From UMGS172 sp045636945 (lineage in GTDB: Bacteria > Bacillota > Clostridia > Oscillospirales > Acutalibacteraceae), in contig JAZTYO010000044.1 in the NCBI GenBank assembly GCA_045636945.1, positions 1 to 56,817 of the forward strand: a DNA stretch of 56,817 nucleotides, given 5' to 3'. Below are positions 42,139 through 50,111 of this stretch, piece after piece. A program made the translations under genes and the position numbers. Below the pieces are notes generated by a model that had not been told where the DNA came from, did not search any database, and was given only the letters and a program-made list of their open reading frames with translations. Each line of letters begins with the position of its first letter. The first letter of the stretch is position 1.

Positions 42139-42260
42139 TTTTTAAACACCTCTTAAAAACGGCACCGAAAAATCGGCGTAAGGATGTATACCATCTATCG
42201 TATTATAACACATATTACGCAAAAAGAAAAGAGGTAAAAGACAAAAAAGAAAACCCCACC

Positions 42261-42319
42261 ACTGAGCCTCCCTCTCCGAGGGAGATGGATTGCCGTAAGG
42301 CAAGACGGAGGGAGTCTCC
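42261..42319. repeat. Dispersed two-hairpin palindromic repeat, minus orientation
   Basis: Read on the minus strand: ACTCCCTCCGTC, hairpin TTGCC-tta-CGGCAA, TCCA, hairpin CTCCCTC-gg-AGAGGGAG, GCTCAGTGG. Same design as the elements at 1701 and 12983. It lies between nadB and the orphan 5S gene. Confidence 0.75.
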
Positions 42320-42366
42320 TTTCCGGATACTTCGCATAAATGACACGATTCAAAAAGGCAAAAGAA

Positions 42367-42392
42367 AACCCACCTGATTTCTCAGGTGGGTT
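42367..42392 (-). terminator. 5S rRNA terminator
   Basis: Arms AACCCACCTGA and TCAGGTGGGTT, then TTTCTTTT on the minus strand, 4 bases after the 5S 3' end. Confidence 0.85.
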
Positions 42393-42395
42393 CAA

Positions 42396-42512
<117 letters not shown>

Positions 42513-42570
42513 TATGTAATCGTTACTGCTCCCGACCACCGACTACTGTGTTTTGTCGAGCGCAAGCAGT

Positions 42571-42599
42571 ATAATACCACAACTCTTTTCAAAATGCAA
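42571..42599 (-). promoter_or_regulatory. Promoter of the orphan 5S gene
   Basis: -35 TTGCAT (42594-42599), 17-base spacer, -10 TATTAT (42571-42576), about 60 bases before the mature 5S 5' end. Confidence 0.7.
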
Positions 42600-42667
42600 G
42601 TGTTTTTTTCAAATTTTTTAAAAATTTTTTAAAACACCCAAAAGCATACTTTTTTACCTTGTAAAAA

Positions 42668-42744
42668 AGCAAAAAATCCGTTCAAAAGCACCATTTTGAA
42701 CGAACTAACAAAATTAGTATAACACATTCAATCAAAAATGTCTA
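42668..42744 (-). ncRNA. Promoter immediately followed by a terminator (transcript of about 40 nt)
   Basis: -35 TAGACA (42739-42744), 17-base spacer, -10 TATACT (42716-42721). Only about 8 bases past the expected start begins an intrinsic terminator with arms CGTTCAAAA (42694-42702 on the minus strand) and TTTTGAACG, then GGATTTTTTGC. Either a tiny RNA or a conditional leader upstream of the 5S gene. Confidence 0.5.
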
Positions 42745-42792
42745 CTGACAGGATAAACAAAATATTTTTTTATTATTTATATAATTTGCGAA

Positions 42793-42821
42793 TAGACATT
42801 TGTCTTCGCCTCGTGTATACT
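42793..42821 (+). promoter_or_regulatory. Promoter of the large repeat RNA
   Basis: -35 TAGACA (42793-42798), 17-base spacer, -10 TATACT (42816-42821). The -35 overlaps a small palindrome AGACA-TT-TGTCT. The same -35 and -10 hexamers appear in the divergent promoter 50-100 bases away. Confidence 0.7.
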
Positions 42822-42827
42822 GTAGTC

Positions 42828-43461
42828 AGACAGAAAACAAAAGAAACCAAAAACCGTGAAGTAGTCGGGAATGAAAGGGGACTGATTCCGATGAAAATTG
42901 AACTTGAGCCACCCGCACACTTTGAAAAATCTACGAAGAAAGGAATGAGTCCGAAGAACAAGTAAGTTTTGAACTCGACCAAAATTTTTAGAAAAGGACA
43001 CAGGTCCGATGAACAGTTAAATTCTTATCTCAATCCAAAACTTAAAGTAAAGGAATGAGTCCGAAGTACAGTTAATGTAGAAACCTCATCCAAAATTTAT
43101 GAAAAGGAATGAGTCCGAAAAACAGTTTAGTCTGATTTTAAAAATTTGAAAATAGTTTTGGTGTTACGGAAGAACCGATGATAGGATCAATAAAGAGCGT
43201 TTTATAAATAGGCAAAGGCCTTGCGTCAATTTGATTGATTTAAAAAAAGAATCCGTGAACCGGCAGAAGTAACCTTCCCTTACGGGAAGTGAACCAAGGC
43301 GCTAACAATTTAATAGATGTTATTCTTTTATATAAATAAACGAATGTTTTTTTGACATTGAAATTTTAAATCTGTAGAAAGTCAGAGGTACGTCAAAATA
43401 GAGATCGTAACATAGTGCCCTTCGAAAAGAATGTAAACTTTTCGAAGGGCTTTCCATTTTT
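42828..43461 (+). ncRNA. Large structured RNA candidate (~630 nt) with five tandem repeat modules
   Basis: A region without a convincing protein gene bounded by a good promoter and a strong terminator. Five modules have the consensus AAAGGA-n5-TCCGAnGAACAGTTAA; their TCCGA cores start at 42887, 42950, 43005, 43060 and 43114 (spacing 63, 55, 55, 54). Each can form a small GGA/TCC hairpin; module 3 changes both arms (GGAC/GTCC), keeping the pairing. CCAAAA recurs between modules (42847, 42979, 43035, 43090), and TTTTGG at 43156 could pair with one of these. The 3' domain has TCAAT/ATTGA, CTTCCC/GGGAAG and an enclosing GCCTTG (43218) / CAAGGC (43295). A tiny frame of 24 codons at 42891 and six-codon frames within modules (MSPKNK type) exist but most have the SD touching the ATG. 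Length and tRNA proximity resemble large ornate RNAs such as ROOL or GOLLD; I cannot confirm membership. Confidence 0.65.
43417..43461 (+). terminator. Terminator of the large RNA
   Basis: Perfect 13-base arms GCCCTTCGAAAAG and CTTTTCGAAGGGC, 8-base loop, then TTTCCATTTTT. Confidence 0.85.
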
Positions 43462-43465
43462 GCTT

Positions 43466-44078
43466 TTATTTAACTTCCTCGTAATAAAGTATTAACTTCG
43501 GTAAAAGTTCATCATTTGACAAGCCGTTCAAAAGGCATGAAAATAGCGGTATTGTTCTGAGTGAGGCGAGGCGGGAAATAAGTGCCATACTTGCCACAAC
43601 CGAGGTATCCTTACCGTAGGCATTGGGAATTACGATGGTGTTGTGTCCCAACGGCATTGCGCCGAAACAACAGCATTACCCATAAATTTGAAATTGGAAA
43701 ACGAAAGACCGTAGGTGTAGATGTTTTGTATGTGTCGGTCACGGCTTGATGCCTTGGAAACAAGAATGGCAACAGGTACCGAGAACGTTACTGTGCGAGT
43801 TCGCATAAAACGTACTGCCATGCTGTGCTCAAGGATTCTACCGTGAAATTCTGCATAAAGGTGCCTAGCACAAGGCACGGAATAAACACTCACTTTTCAA
43901 GCTTTGATAAAACCTCGGTGCTGTTGTCGGGCACAAGCTTGAATTTTGTCAGACAGTAGCCGATAACGATAAGCACCGCCAAAAAGCCCATCAGATTCAA
44001 GGTTGATAAAAAACCGTCATTAAAAAACACTCTTTCGCTAAATTTCTTATTTCTTAAAGTATCGTAATTTTGTTTCAT
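43466..44078 (-). pseudogene. AEC-family transporter, broken by frameshifts and a large internal deletion
   Basis: Three frames carry consecutive pieces of an auxin-efflux-carrier-type permease. From the ATG at 44078: FNDGFLSTLNLMGFLAVLIV to VLSKLE; then in another frame VFIPCLVLGTFMQNFTVESL, STAWQYVL; then RHIQNIYTYGLSFSNFKFMG, NAVVSA; then MPLGHNTIVIPNAYGKDTSV, VASMALISRLASL to the stop. About 200 codons remain of a usual 310 or more; the middle and part of the C-terminal half are missing between NAVVSA and MPLG. Not expressible as one protein. Confidence 0.85.
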
Positions 44079-44179
44079 CACTATTATAACCACAGCACAT
44101 TCAGAGTCAAGGCTTTTTGGTGATTCCAAAGCCAAAAATCGCCGTCAGAAAAATTTTTTCAGATTTTCGAAATTTACAC

Positions 44180-44208
44180 TTGATTTTTTGAGAGTTTTAT
44201 GTTAATAT
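44180..44208 (+). promoter_or_regulatory. tRNA-Arg promoter
   Basis: -35 TTGATT (44180-44185), 17-base spacer, -10 TAATAT (44203-44208), about 28 bases before the tRNA. Confidence 0.7.
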
Positions 44209-44236
44209 ACTATGGCAGTTCCGAAAGGACCTATGT

Positions 44237-44313
44237 GCGTTGTTAGCTCAGCTGGATAGAGTGACTGGCTACGAACCAGTAGGTCGGGGGTTCGAGTCCC
44301 TCACAGCGCACCA
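44237..44313 (+). tRNA. tRNA-Arg (anticodon ACG)
   Basis: 77 bases. Acceptor arms GCGTTGT and ACAGCGC pair (one G-U), discriminator A and encoded CCA. Anticodon stem ACTGG/CCAGT with loop CTACGAA, anticodon ACG. T arm GGGGGTTCGAGTCCCTC. The A34 is expected to be deaminated to inosine. Confidence 0.95.
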
Positions 44314-44573
44314 TTAAAACTCCTGCCGCATTTGCGGTGGGAGTTTTAATTTTGTTCAGGGACTCGAACCCTGAGAGGGCAGACAACGTCAAGAAAAACA
44401 GTCCGGGGGACTGTTTTTTAGTTGGCTGTCGCGAAGACGGGTACCACGAGCAGTGCGGAGTGGTCGTCGAGCGGGAAAATTTGTGAAACAAATTTTGGTC
44501 CCTCACAGCGCACCATTAAAACTCCTGCCGCATTTGCGGTGGGAGTTTTAATTTTGTTCAGGGACTCGAACCC
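44297..44573. repeat. Duplicated tRNA 3' end plus terminator, 75-bp perfect direct repeat
   Basis: Bases 44297-44371 are repeated exactly at 44499-44573 (offset 202). Each copy holds the tRNA 3' end (TCCCTCACAGCGCACCA), a strong hairpin terminator (AAAACTCC/GGAGTTTT) and then an inverted piece of the T arm (GGGACTCGAACCC). The 127-base interior has another hairpin AAAAACAGTCC/GGACTGTTTTT and AAAATTTGT/ACAAATTTT. It is shaped like an att-site or repeat-element duplication at a tRNA. Confidence 0.8.
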
Positions 44574-44860
44574 CTGCGTTATTTAGCGAAAATTTCAAAA
44601 AACTTCCATTGATTAAACACGCTTTGCATCACATAATACTTTTACCGAACACGGTTGACACATTAAAGCCGATATGTTGGACGTCGAATGATGATTTTAA
44701 GAAATATCGAAAGGCTATGGTGTTGCATTTTTAAAGCGAAGGCCAAGAAATGACATCAGCACCGAGTGTGGCAATCCTTCGGTTGATGTCGTGGCAAGTT
44801 TTGAAATTTCAGCAGTATTAACCGTTGAAGGTTTTGATTACTTACCGTGACAAAATAAAA
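44574..44860. other. Intergenic stretch with a possible coding vestige
   Basis: No intact gene seen. On the plus strand one frame gives a run that ends NDDFKKYRKAMVLHF, and the next frame continues RPRNDISTECGNPSVDVVAS; both lack starts and RBS. This may be a decayed gene of unknown kind, perhaps cargo of whatever duplicated the tRNA end. Confidence 0.3.
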
Positions 44861-44923
44861 GACACACCGAAAATTTTGGGTGTGTCGGAGCCGACAGATG
44901 CTAACGTTTTCTGTCGGCTTTTT
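44861..44923. terminator. Two stacked hairpins before the GH25 gene end
   Basis: Hairpin GACACACC/GGGTGTGTC (44861-44886) and then GCCGACAG/CTGTCGGC followed by TTTTTATTTT on the plus strand (44890-44923). The second overlaps the GH25 stop codon. Confidence 0.65.
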
Positions 44924-45665
44924 ATTTTACATATTCCAAAAATTCTTCACGGTTGCCGTTAAAGACGTTCATATCAATGAATCTTTCTTCACCCTCGTAG
45001 CCATTCAGACGTTCGCGGTTGGTGTATTGCCAGAAAGTCCATTCCCTGCCGTCGGAAAGCTCGGGCTCGAAGATAACGTCCCTTATCCAGATGCCATACT
45101 CCTCATAATCGCCGTGAAGATAATGCTCATAAGATTCCTCGGTGACGTAGATTATCGGTTTTTTGCCGTAGTGGCGTTCAAGTTCTGCCAACAAAACGTT
45201 CAGTTCGGGCAAAACGGTATCGAGATTCATTGGTTCTTTATTGAATTTGCCGTAAAACTCAAGGTCAACAACAGGGGGTAACAAACCACTTACGTTTGGC
45301 ACCGTCTTGATAAAGTTTTCAGCCTGTATCTTGCCACTGCTTTCAAATGAAAAGAAGTGGTATGCACCCACAAAAATATCCTGCTTCAAAGCATTCTCAA
45401 AGTTTGCTTGAAACTTACGGTCAACAAATGTACTACCCTCGGTCGCCTTGATAAAGGCAAAGTCTATCCCCTCTTTGGACAGCATATTCCAATCAATATC
45501 ACCCTGATAGTTGGAAACATCAACACCCCTGACAGGGTAGTGCCTTTCAGACGGATTGTTGAGCAAAATCACGCCGTTCCATACCAAAGCAAAGGCCACA
45601 GCACCTAAAACGCCAAGACACAACACAATACTCATTATGGTTATCCGTATTTTTTTCTTTTGCAT
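44922..45665 (-). CDS. GH25 lysozyme-like muramidase, membrane-anchored
   Basis: 247 residues from the ATG at 45665 (AGGTGA 5 bases upstream); the frame to 45743 is not supported. A cytoplasmic MQKKKIRITI is followed by one hydrophobic helix (about 9-32), so the protein is exported or anchored. GH25 motifs: RGVDVSNYQGDIDWNMLSKE (catalytic-site Asp), DFAFIKATEGSTFVD, GAYHFFSFESS, PPVVDLEFYGKF (Asp-x-Glu catalytic pair), PIIYVTEESY. Cleaves the MurNAc-GlcNAc bond of peptidoglycan. Probably cell-wall remodelling rather than phage lysis, as no phage genes adjoin. Confidence 0.92.
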   Translation of the reverse strand: MQKKKIRITIMSIVLCLGVLGAVAFALVWNGVILLNNPSERHYPVRGVDVSNYQGDIDWNMLSKEGIDFAFIKATEGSTFVDRKFQANFENALKQDIFVGAYHFFSFESSGKIQAENFIKTVPNVSGLLPPVVDLEFYGKFNKEPMNLDTVLPELNVLLAELERHYGKKPIIYVTEESYEHYLHGDYEEYGIWIRDVIFEPELSDGREWTFWQYTNRERLNGYEGEERFIDMNVFNGNREEFLEYVK

Positions 45666-45767
45666 ACCGTCACCTGCCTTGGCATTATAATACCACATTT
45701 TAAGCAATATTGCAACAAAACGCCCTGCCACAAATAGCGGCAAGGCGTTTTATTATATTCGATTCAA

Positions 45768-46541
45768 TTACTTGATAAGGCTTTGGATGTACTCGAAGCT
45801 CTTTTTTGCACAATAATCGAGAGAATCGAAGCCCAAGGGCCAGATGTCCTGCTCGTAGCAGATAGACTTTACACCGGTCTCGGCTGCAACCTTGATAGCA
45901 CCTGCGATATCAACGTTACCTTCGCCACATTGGGTGATGAAGCCTTCGTTAGTACCGAACTTAACTCCACGGTCCTTTAAATGGAGAACGTCACAGCGTC
46001 CTGCCAGCTTCTCGATCCATCCGGTTACGCTGACATAGGAATTTGCCAACCAGCAGGTATCAAGAACAAACTTAACGTTCTTCTTATCAAAACCGTCTAC
46101 CATGTAATCGATAACACGGTCGCCACCGGGAACCTTGGCAAACTCATGACTGTGATGATGGTAAGAAAACTTCATACCGTGTGCTGCAAGCTTTTCGGCA
46201 AGCTCGTTAACCTTGTCAATGTAAGCGATAACCTCTGCCTTGGTCTTGCCGTATGCACCGCTACCAACACCTGCTGTATCGGTACCGAGGGTCTTGTGAA
46301 GCTTGATATACTCATCAAGATCATTGATATCTGCAGGGAAACCGTAATGAGTACCTACACAGGTTAGTCCTGCGTTCTTCATATGCTCTGCGAACTTCTC
46401 AACAGAGCAAGGGAAAGCACCTGCAGTCTGAACCTCTTTAAAGCCAATTTCGGCCAAGCGGTCAAATGCGTACTTTACCCCTGCTTCATCGGCCATATAG
46501 TTTCTTACCGAGTAAAGCTGAATACCTACTTTGTCAAACAT
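45768..46541 (-). CDS. Sugar phosphate isomerase/epimerase (xylose isomerase-like TIM barrel)
   Basis: 257 residues from the ATG at 46541 (AAAGGAG upstream). VGIQLYSVRNYMADEAGVKY at the start, FSYHHHSHEFAKVPGGDRVI (metal-binding His and Glu), VKFVLDTCWLANSYVSVTG, DVLHLKDRGVKFGTNEG and ITQCGEGNVDIAGAIKVAAE are the AP-endonuclease-2/IolE-like motifs with metal ligands Glu, Asp, His, Glu. The family isomerises or dehydrates sugars and inositols; substrate unknown. Lies downstream of the GH16-like lipoprotein, so carbohydrate use is plausible. Confidence 0.9.
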   Translation of the reverse strand: MFDKVGIQLYSVRNYMADEAGVKYAFDRLAEIGFKEVQTAGAFPCSVEKFAEHMKNAGLTCVGTHYGFPADINDLDEYIKLHKTLGTDTAGVGSGAYGKTKAEVIAYIDKVNELAEKLAAHGMKFSYHHHSHEFAKVPGGDRVIDYMVDGFDKKNVKFVLDTCWLANSYVSVTGWIEKLAGRCDVLHLKDRGVKFGTNEGFITQCGEGNVDIAGAIKVAAETGVKSICYEQDIWPLGFDSLDYCAKKSFEYIQSLIK

Positions 46542-46615
46542 AAACAACACTCCTTTGTTTCTTGGGCTTTGCCCATTAGTTGGATTTAAAAGGCTCCAAC
46601 TAAACCTAAATTACA

Positions 46616-48400
46616 TTATTTTTTTGCAGGTGCCTTATCCGGTGTCGGGGTTGGGATAGAATCCGAAATCAAGGTACGGTCGGTGTGAACACCGCCTTTA
46701 CGCTGATAAACTCTTACCCAATCAACAGTAAGATTGATGGGCCACATCGCAGCCTCGTCATTAGCCACCTGCTCGGTCAGGTTGACGCCACCCATAAACT
46801 CGAGATACATTTCGGTATTGAGTTCCTTATACTTATCCGAGCCAACCTCAACTGTGCCATACGATACGCCGTCGATAAAGTAACGGATATACTCGGGTGT
46901 CCATTCAACGCCAAATGTGTGGTACTCTTCATCTACAAAGGTCTTTCCGTTTGCAAGTGCACCTGTACGGTTAGCCTCATAGGTGTGCTCATTGAATTCG
47001 AGATAATGTGAGTAATAGTCCTCTCTTGGCAGACTACCGGCGCTTGCAAAGACCGAATCGGCGCTCCCGAGAGAATTGAAAACATCAATCTGAGTTATGT
47101 TTTCATGGTTATCATTTTGATTAGTGAGAATCATTTTAAGCCAAAGACCTGGGGTTGTTTTGAAACTTACCCTTGCTTCAGCATAACCATACTTGAAACT
47201 GAAGGAATCCTCAGTGGTGATATTACCCGAACGGTAGCCATCTTCAGTAAGGTCGGTACGGATAATCATTTCGGAGCCATTAGATTTGACACTGCCGGGA
47301 TTGAAATACATCAAGGCGGCGGCATCGCCATAACCTACTATTGCAGCTTTTTCAATATTCCAGGTTTCAGTATTGATATCCTTTGCGTTGAACTCATCCG
47401 AGAAAACAAGCTCATAACCGTCAAAATAACTTCCGCCATAGGTGGAGAGGCTTCCCGTGCTGCAGTAATTTGCTTTAATGTGCAAGGGCTCTGCAGTTAT
47501 CACAGCTCTTTCAACCTGCTTTGTAAACTCATCAACAGCCTTTGAGGTGGCTTCAATCTGTCCGCCTCTCAAAATAAGCTTGGTGTTATATTGTGCAACT
47601 GCATAACGCTTGGTAGCAAAAAACTGTGTTACATATGTCTCACCACGGTTGGTATTTCCTATAAGGATTTCGTATTTTGACTCCTCAACGGTGTCGGTCA
47701 CCAAAGGCACCTTGACACCTGTAGCATCCTCAATGGCTGTAACCAATGCCTCGGCACAACTTCTTTCAATGTATGAAGGTGAGCCCGACATAACAACCGA
47801 GTACTGAATAATGTTGATATCGTCGATAGTAACAACAGGGGTATCAGTACGGTCACTCAAATACATATAACTGTAATCCGAAGTGAACGAGGTTTCAAAG
47901 TTGTTATTCAAAAGATTGGAGATTATGTAGTTAAACGCATCGTCTCTGCCAAACTTGGACACCCAGGTTACACTAAGGGTATTAGCATATCCGCGAAGAA
48001 GATAGTCATAATAATTGTTAGTACGGATACGGTACATTATCTCCTTGGACTTTATCGACTCGTTATATGCCGTATTGCCGAGAAGGATTATCTTCTGATT
48101 AGCATCGGTGATGTTAAGCGTATCGGGGCAAATTTGGAAGGTTGCGGTCGATGAGGTCGACAGCTTCTCCAAAAAGTCAACAAACGAGTCAATCTCAGCA
48201 TAGCTTGCGGTACTGCGGTAAACCAACAGATAATCGCAGTTAATCTTATCAACCGAATCAATAATCATCTGATAGTTGCCGGAAATATATCCTATATCAA
48301 CCTTGCCACCGTCAGGCTCGTCAGAGCATCCGACAAAAGACAAAGTCATAATAATTATTGCCAACAAGGTGGCTGTGACACGTAAAAACTTGCGGTTCAA
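46616..48400 (-). CDS. GH16-like lipoprotein lacking the catalytic glutamates
   Basis: 594 residues using the TTG at 48400 (AGAAAGGTG 10 bases upstream). Signal ends at the lipobox LSFVGC. Two similar alpha/beta repeats follow, each with an (I/L)LxGNT element (QKIILLGNTAYNES and YEILIGNTNRGETY). The C-terminal half is a GH16/concanavalin-like domain: GYELVFSDEFNAKDINTETW, YGYAEARVSFKTTPGLWLKM, EEYHTFGVEWTPEYIRYFID, WPINLTVDWVRVYQRK. The catalytic motif ExDxxE reads QIDVFN (ITQIDVFNSLG): both glutamates are replaced, the central Asp stays. It is probably a binding protein, not a hydrolase. Confidence 0.85.
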   Translation of the reverse strand: MNRKFLRVTATLLAIIIMTLSFVGCSDEPDGGKVDIGYISGNYQMIIDSVDKINCDYLLVYRSTASYAEIDSFVDFLEKLSTSSTATFQICPDTLNITDANQKIILLGNTAYNESIKSKEIMYRIRTNNYYDYLLRGYANTLSVTWVSKFGRDDAFNYIISNLLNNNFETSFTSDYSYMYLSDRTDTPVVTIDDINIIQYSVVMSGSPSYIERSCAEALVTAIEDATGVKVPLVTDTVEESKYEILIGNTNRGETYVTQFFATKRYAVAQYNTKLILRGGQIEATSKAVDEFTKQVERAVITAEPLHIKANYCSTGSLSTYGGSYFDGYELVFSDEFNAKDINTETWNIEKAAIVGYGDAAALMYFNPGSVKSNGSEMIIRTDLTEDGYRSGNITTEDSFSFKYGYAEARVSFKTTPGLWLKMILTNQNDNHENITQIDVFNSLGSADSVFASAGSLPREDYYSHYLEFNEHTYEANRTGALANGKTFVDEEYHTFGVEWTPEYIRYFIDGVSYGTVEVGSDKYKELNTEMYLEFMGGVNLTEQVANDEAAMWPINLTVDWVRVYQRKGGVHTDRTLISDSIPTPTPDKAPAKK

Positions 48401-48459
48401 ATCAATAACACCTTTCTGAGAGCCAAGCAAAAGCTTGCAAAGCACAACACTATATAGTA

Positions 48460-48514
48460 ATTTTACAATAATAATCCCTTGCCGTCAAGCAGTATATTTT
48501 TACAATATTGTAAA
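48460..48514 (-). promoter_or_regulatory. Promoter and operator of the GH16-like gene
   Basis: -35 TTGACG (48483-48488), 17-base spacer, -10 TAAAAT (48460-48465). Directly upstream is a perfect 16-base palindrome TTTACAATATTGTAAA (48499-48514), centred about 22 bases above the -35, an activator-type position. Confidence 0.65.
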
Positions 48515-48594
48515 TTTACATAAAAACATCCCAAGTCATCACTCTTGGAGCGTTTTGAAATTGTTCTATTGAAAATCGACAGATGTAAAATAGG

Positions 48595-49968
48595 TTATGC
48601 TCCCCAGAACTTGGTCACAACACCGATTACAAACAGTATTGCAATAATAACAGGCAGAACGAAGGTAATATAACCGCGCATCCACTTTTTGACCTTCAGA
48701 CCTTTTCCGGTGTTGGCCTCTTCTGTGAAATTATTCCAACCCCAACCGTAACGGGTGGTACAGAAAACAACGTACAACAATGCACCGATTGGGAGCATTA
48801 CGTTGGAAACGATGAAGTCCTCGAGGTCAAGAATATTTGAACCTGCGCCGAACGGTGTGAAGCCCGATAAAAGATTGAAACCGAATACGCAGGGCAACGA
48901 CAAAGCAAAAAGTGTTACTCCGTTAATAAGGCACGCCTTCTTACGACTCCACTTAAACAGGTCCTGCGTGCAAGCAACGATATTTTCGAAAACTGCCAAC
49001 ACGGTAGACAATGCCGCAAACGACATAAACACGAAGAACAGGCTCCCCCAAAGACCGCCCAAAGGCATTTTTGCAAACATTGTAGGCAGGGTGATAAATA
49101 TAAGCGGAGGACCTGCATCAACGGGAATATCGTAAGCCATACAAGCGGGGAAAATTATAAGACCCGAGGTAATAGCAACAAAGGTGTCAAGCCCCGCAAT
49201 TCTTACCGATTCACCCATCAGAGAACGTTCTTTTCCAAGGTAGCTTCCGAATATAGCCATCGAACCGATGCCAAGGCTCAAGGTAAAGAACGACTGATTC
49301 ATCGCAGCAACAATAACGTTACCCACACCTGCTTTTTTGAAGTTCTCAATGCTCGGTGTAAGATAGAACTTCAAGCCCTCTGCACCGCCGTCCATAAAGC
49401 AACTGTTGACAGCCAACACAACCATAATAACGATAAGTGCAAGCATCATATACTTGGTAACGCGTTCAACACCCTTTTGCAAACTGAATGAGCAAACAAA
49501 CGCACCGATAAGAACAGCAAGACCCATATACAGAATCATAGTCCAAGGGTCTTCGGTCATACTTCCAAAAACCTTGGCCGAAGCCTCGTAATCAGCACCC
49601 TTAAACTCACCCGAAGCCATTTTGACAAAATAGTTCATCATCCAGCCCGTGACGGTGGTATAGAACATCATCAAAAGGTAAGAGCCAATCAAAGCAGCCT
49701 TGCCGTGTGCCTGCCAAATGTCTCTTTTAGGTGCCAATGCTTCGTGCATTGCGGCAGGACTTTTCTGTGCGGCACGACCGATAGAAAACTCCATAGTCAT
49801 AACCGGAACGCCCATTATTATGAGGAAGAACAAATAAATTAGGACAAAGATGCCTCCTCCGTTCTGACCGACCATCCACGGGAATTTCCAAACGTTACCG
49901 ATGCCAATAGCACAACCCGCACTGAGCAGAATGAAGCCTAAACGGCTTCCTAATTTCTCTCTTGCCAT
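48595..49968 (-). CDS. Sodium-dependent amino-acid (SNF) transporter
   Basis: 457 residues from the ATG at 49968 (GGAGGG 6 bases upstream); upstream frame not used. About 12 membrane helices. KLGSRLGFILLSAGCAIGIG and NVWKFPWMVGQNGGGIFVLI are the neurotransmitter:sodium symporter signature near helix 1; FFTLSLGIGSMAIFGSYLGK, VFMSFAALSTVLAVFENIVA follow. It takes up amino acids with Na+; the exact substrate is unknown. A small hairpin AAACATCT/AGATGTTT followed by TTTT lies right before the SD and may affect expression. Confidence 0.92.
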   Translation of the reverse strand: MAREKLGSRLGFILLSAGCAIGIGNVWKFPWMVGQNGGGIFVLIYLFFLIIMGVPVMTMEFSIGRAAQKSPAAMHEALAPKRDIWQAHGKAALIGSYLLMMFYTTVTGWMMNYFVKMASGEFKGADYEASAKVFGSMTEDPWTMILYMGLAVLIGAFVCSFSLQKGVERVTKYMMLALIVIMVVLAVNSCFMDGGAEGLKFYLTPSIENFKKAGVGNVIVAAMNQSFFTLSLGIGSMAIFGSYLGKERSLMGESVRIAGLDTFVAITSGLIIFPACMAYDIPVDAGPPLIFITLPTMFAKMPLGGLWGSLFFVFMSFAALSTVLAVFENIVACTQDLFKWSRKKACLINGVTLFALSLPCVFGFNLLSGFTPFGAGSNILDLEDFIVSNVMLPIGALLYVVFCTTRYGWGWNNFTEEANTGKGLKVKKWMRGYITFVLPVIIAILFVIGVVTKFWGA

Positions 49969-50070
49969 AAATACCCTCCAAAAACATCTTTTACAGATGT
50001 TTAGTACTTTAGTATAATACAACATCCTCCCTACTTCCGTCAATACATTTTTGCGAAACAGCATTATAAA

Positions 50071-50100
50071 AAGAAACCGCCCACACCAAAGTGTGGACGG
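50071..50100 (-). terminator. Terminator of the beta-helix surface protein gene
   Basis: On the minus strand: arms CCGTCCACAC and GTGTGGGCGG with loop TTTG, then TTTCTTTTT, just after the stop. Confidence 0.8.
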
Positions 50101-50111
50101 TCAAGAAAAAT

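Noticed and set aside
42738..42965. 75-codon frame over the start of the large RNA
   Set aside because: It begins upstream of the promoter, has no SD and reads through low-complexity sequence; only its last 24 codons (from 42891) have an SD and are noted separately.
42870..43130. CRISPR array
   Set aside because: The repeats are imperfect, about 27 bases conserved with non-unique AT-rich links, no cas genes near, and module hairpins vary together; this is not a repeat-spacer array.
44314..44520. A second tRNA gene in the duplicated segment
   Set aside because: Only the T-arm end and 3' acceptor strand are repeated; no anticodon arm is present in the second copy.
44922..45665. Phage endolysin
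   Set aside because: The GH25 protein has an N-terminal membrane helix and no holin or phage genes beside it; a cell-wall enzyme is more likely.
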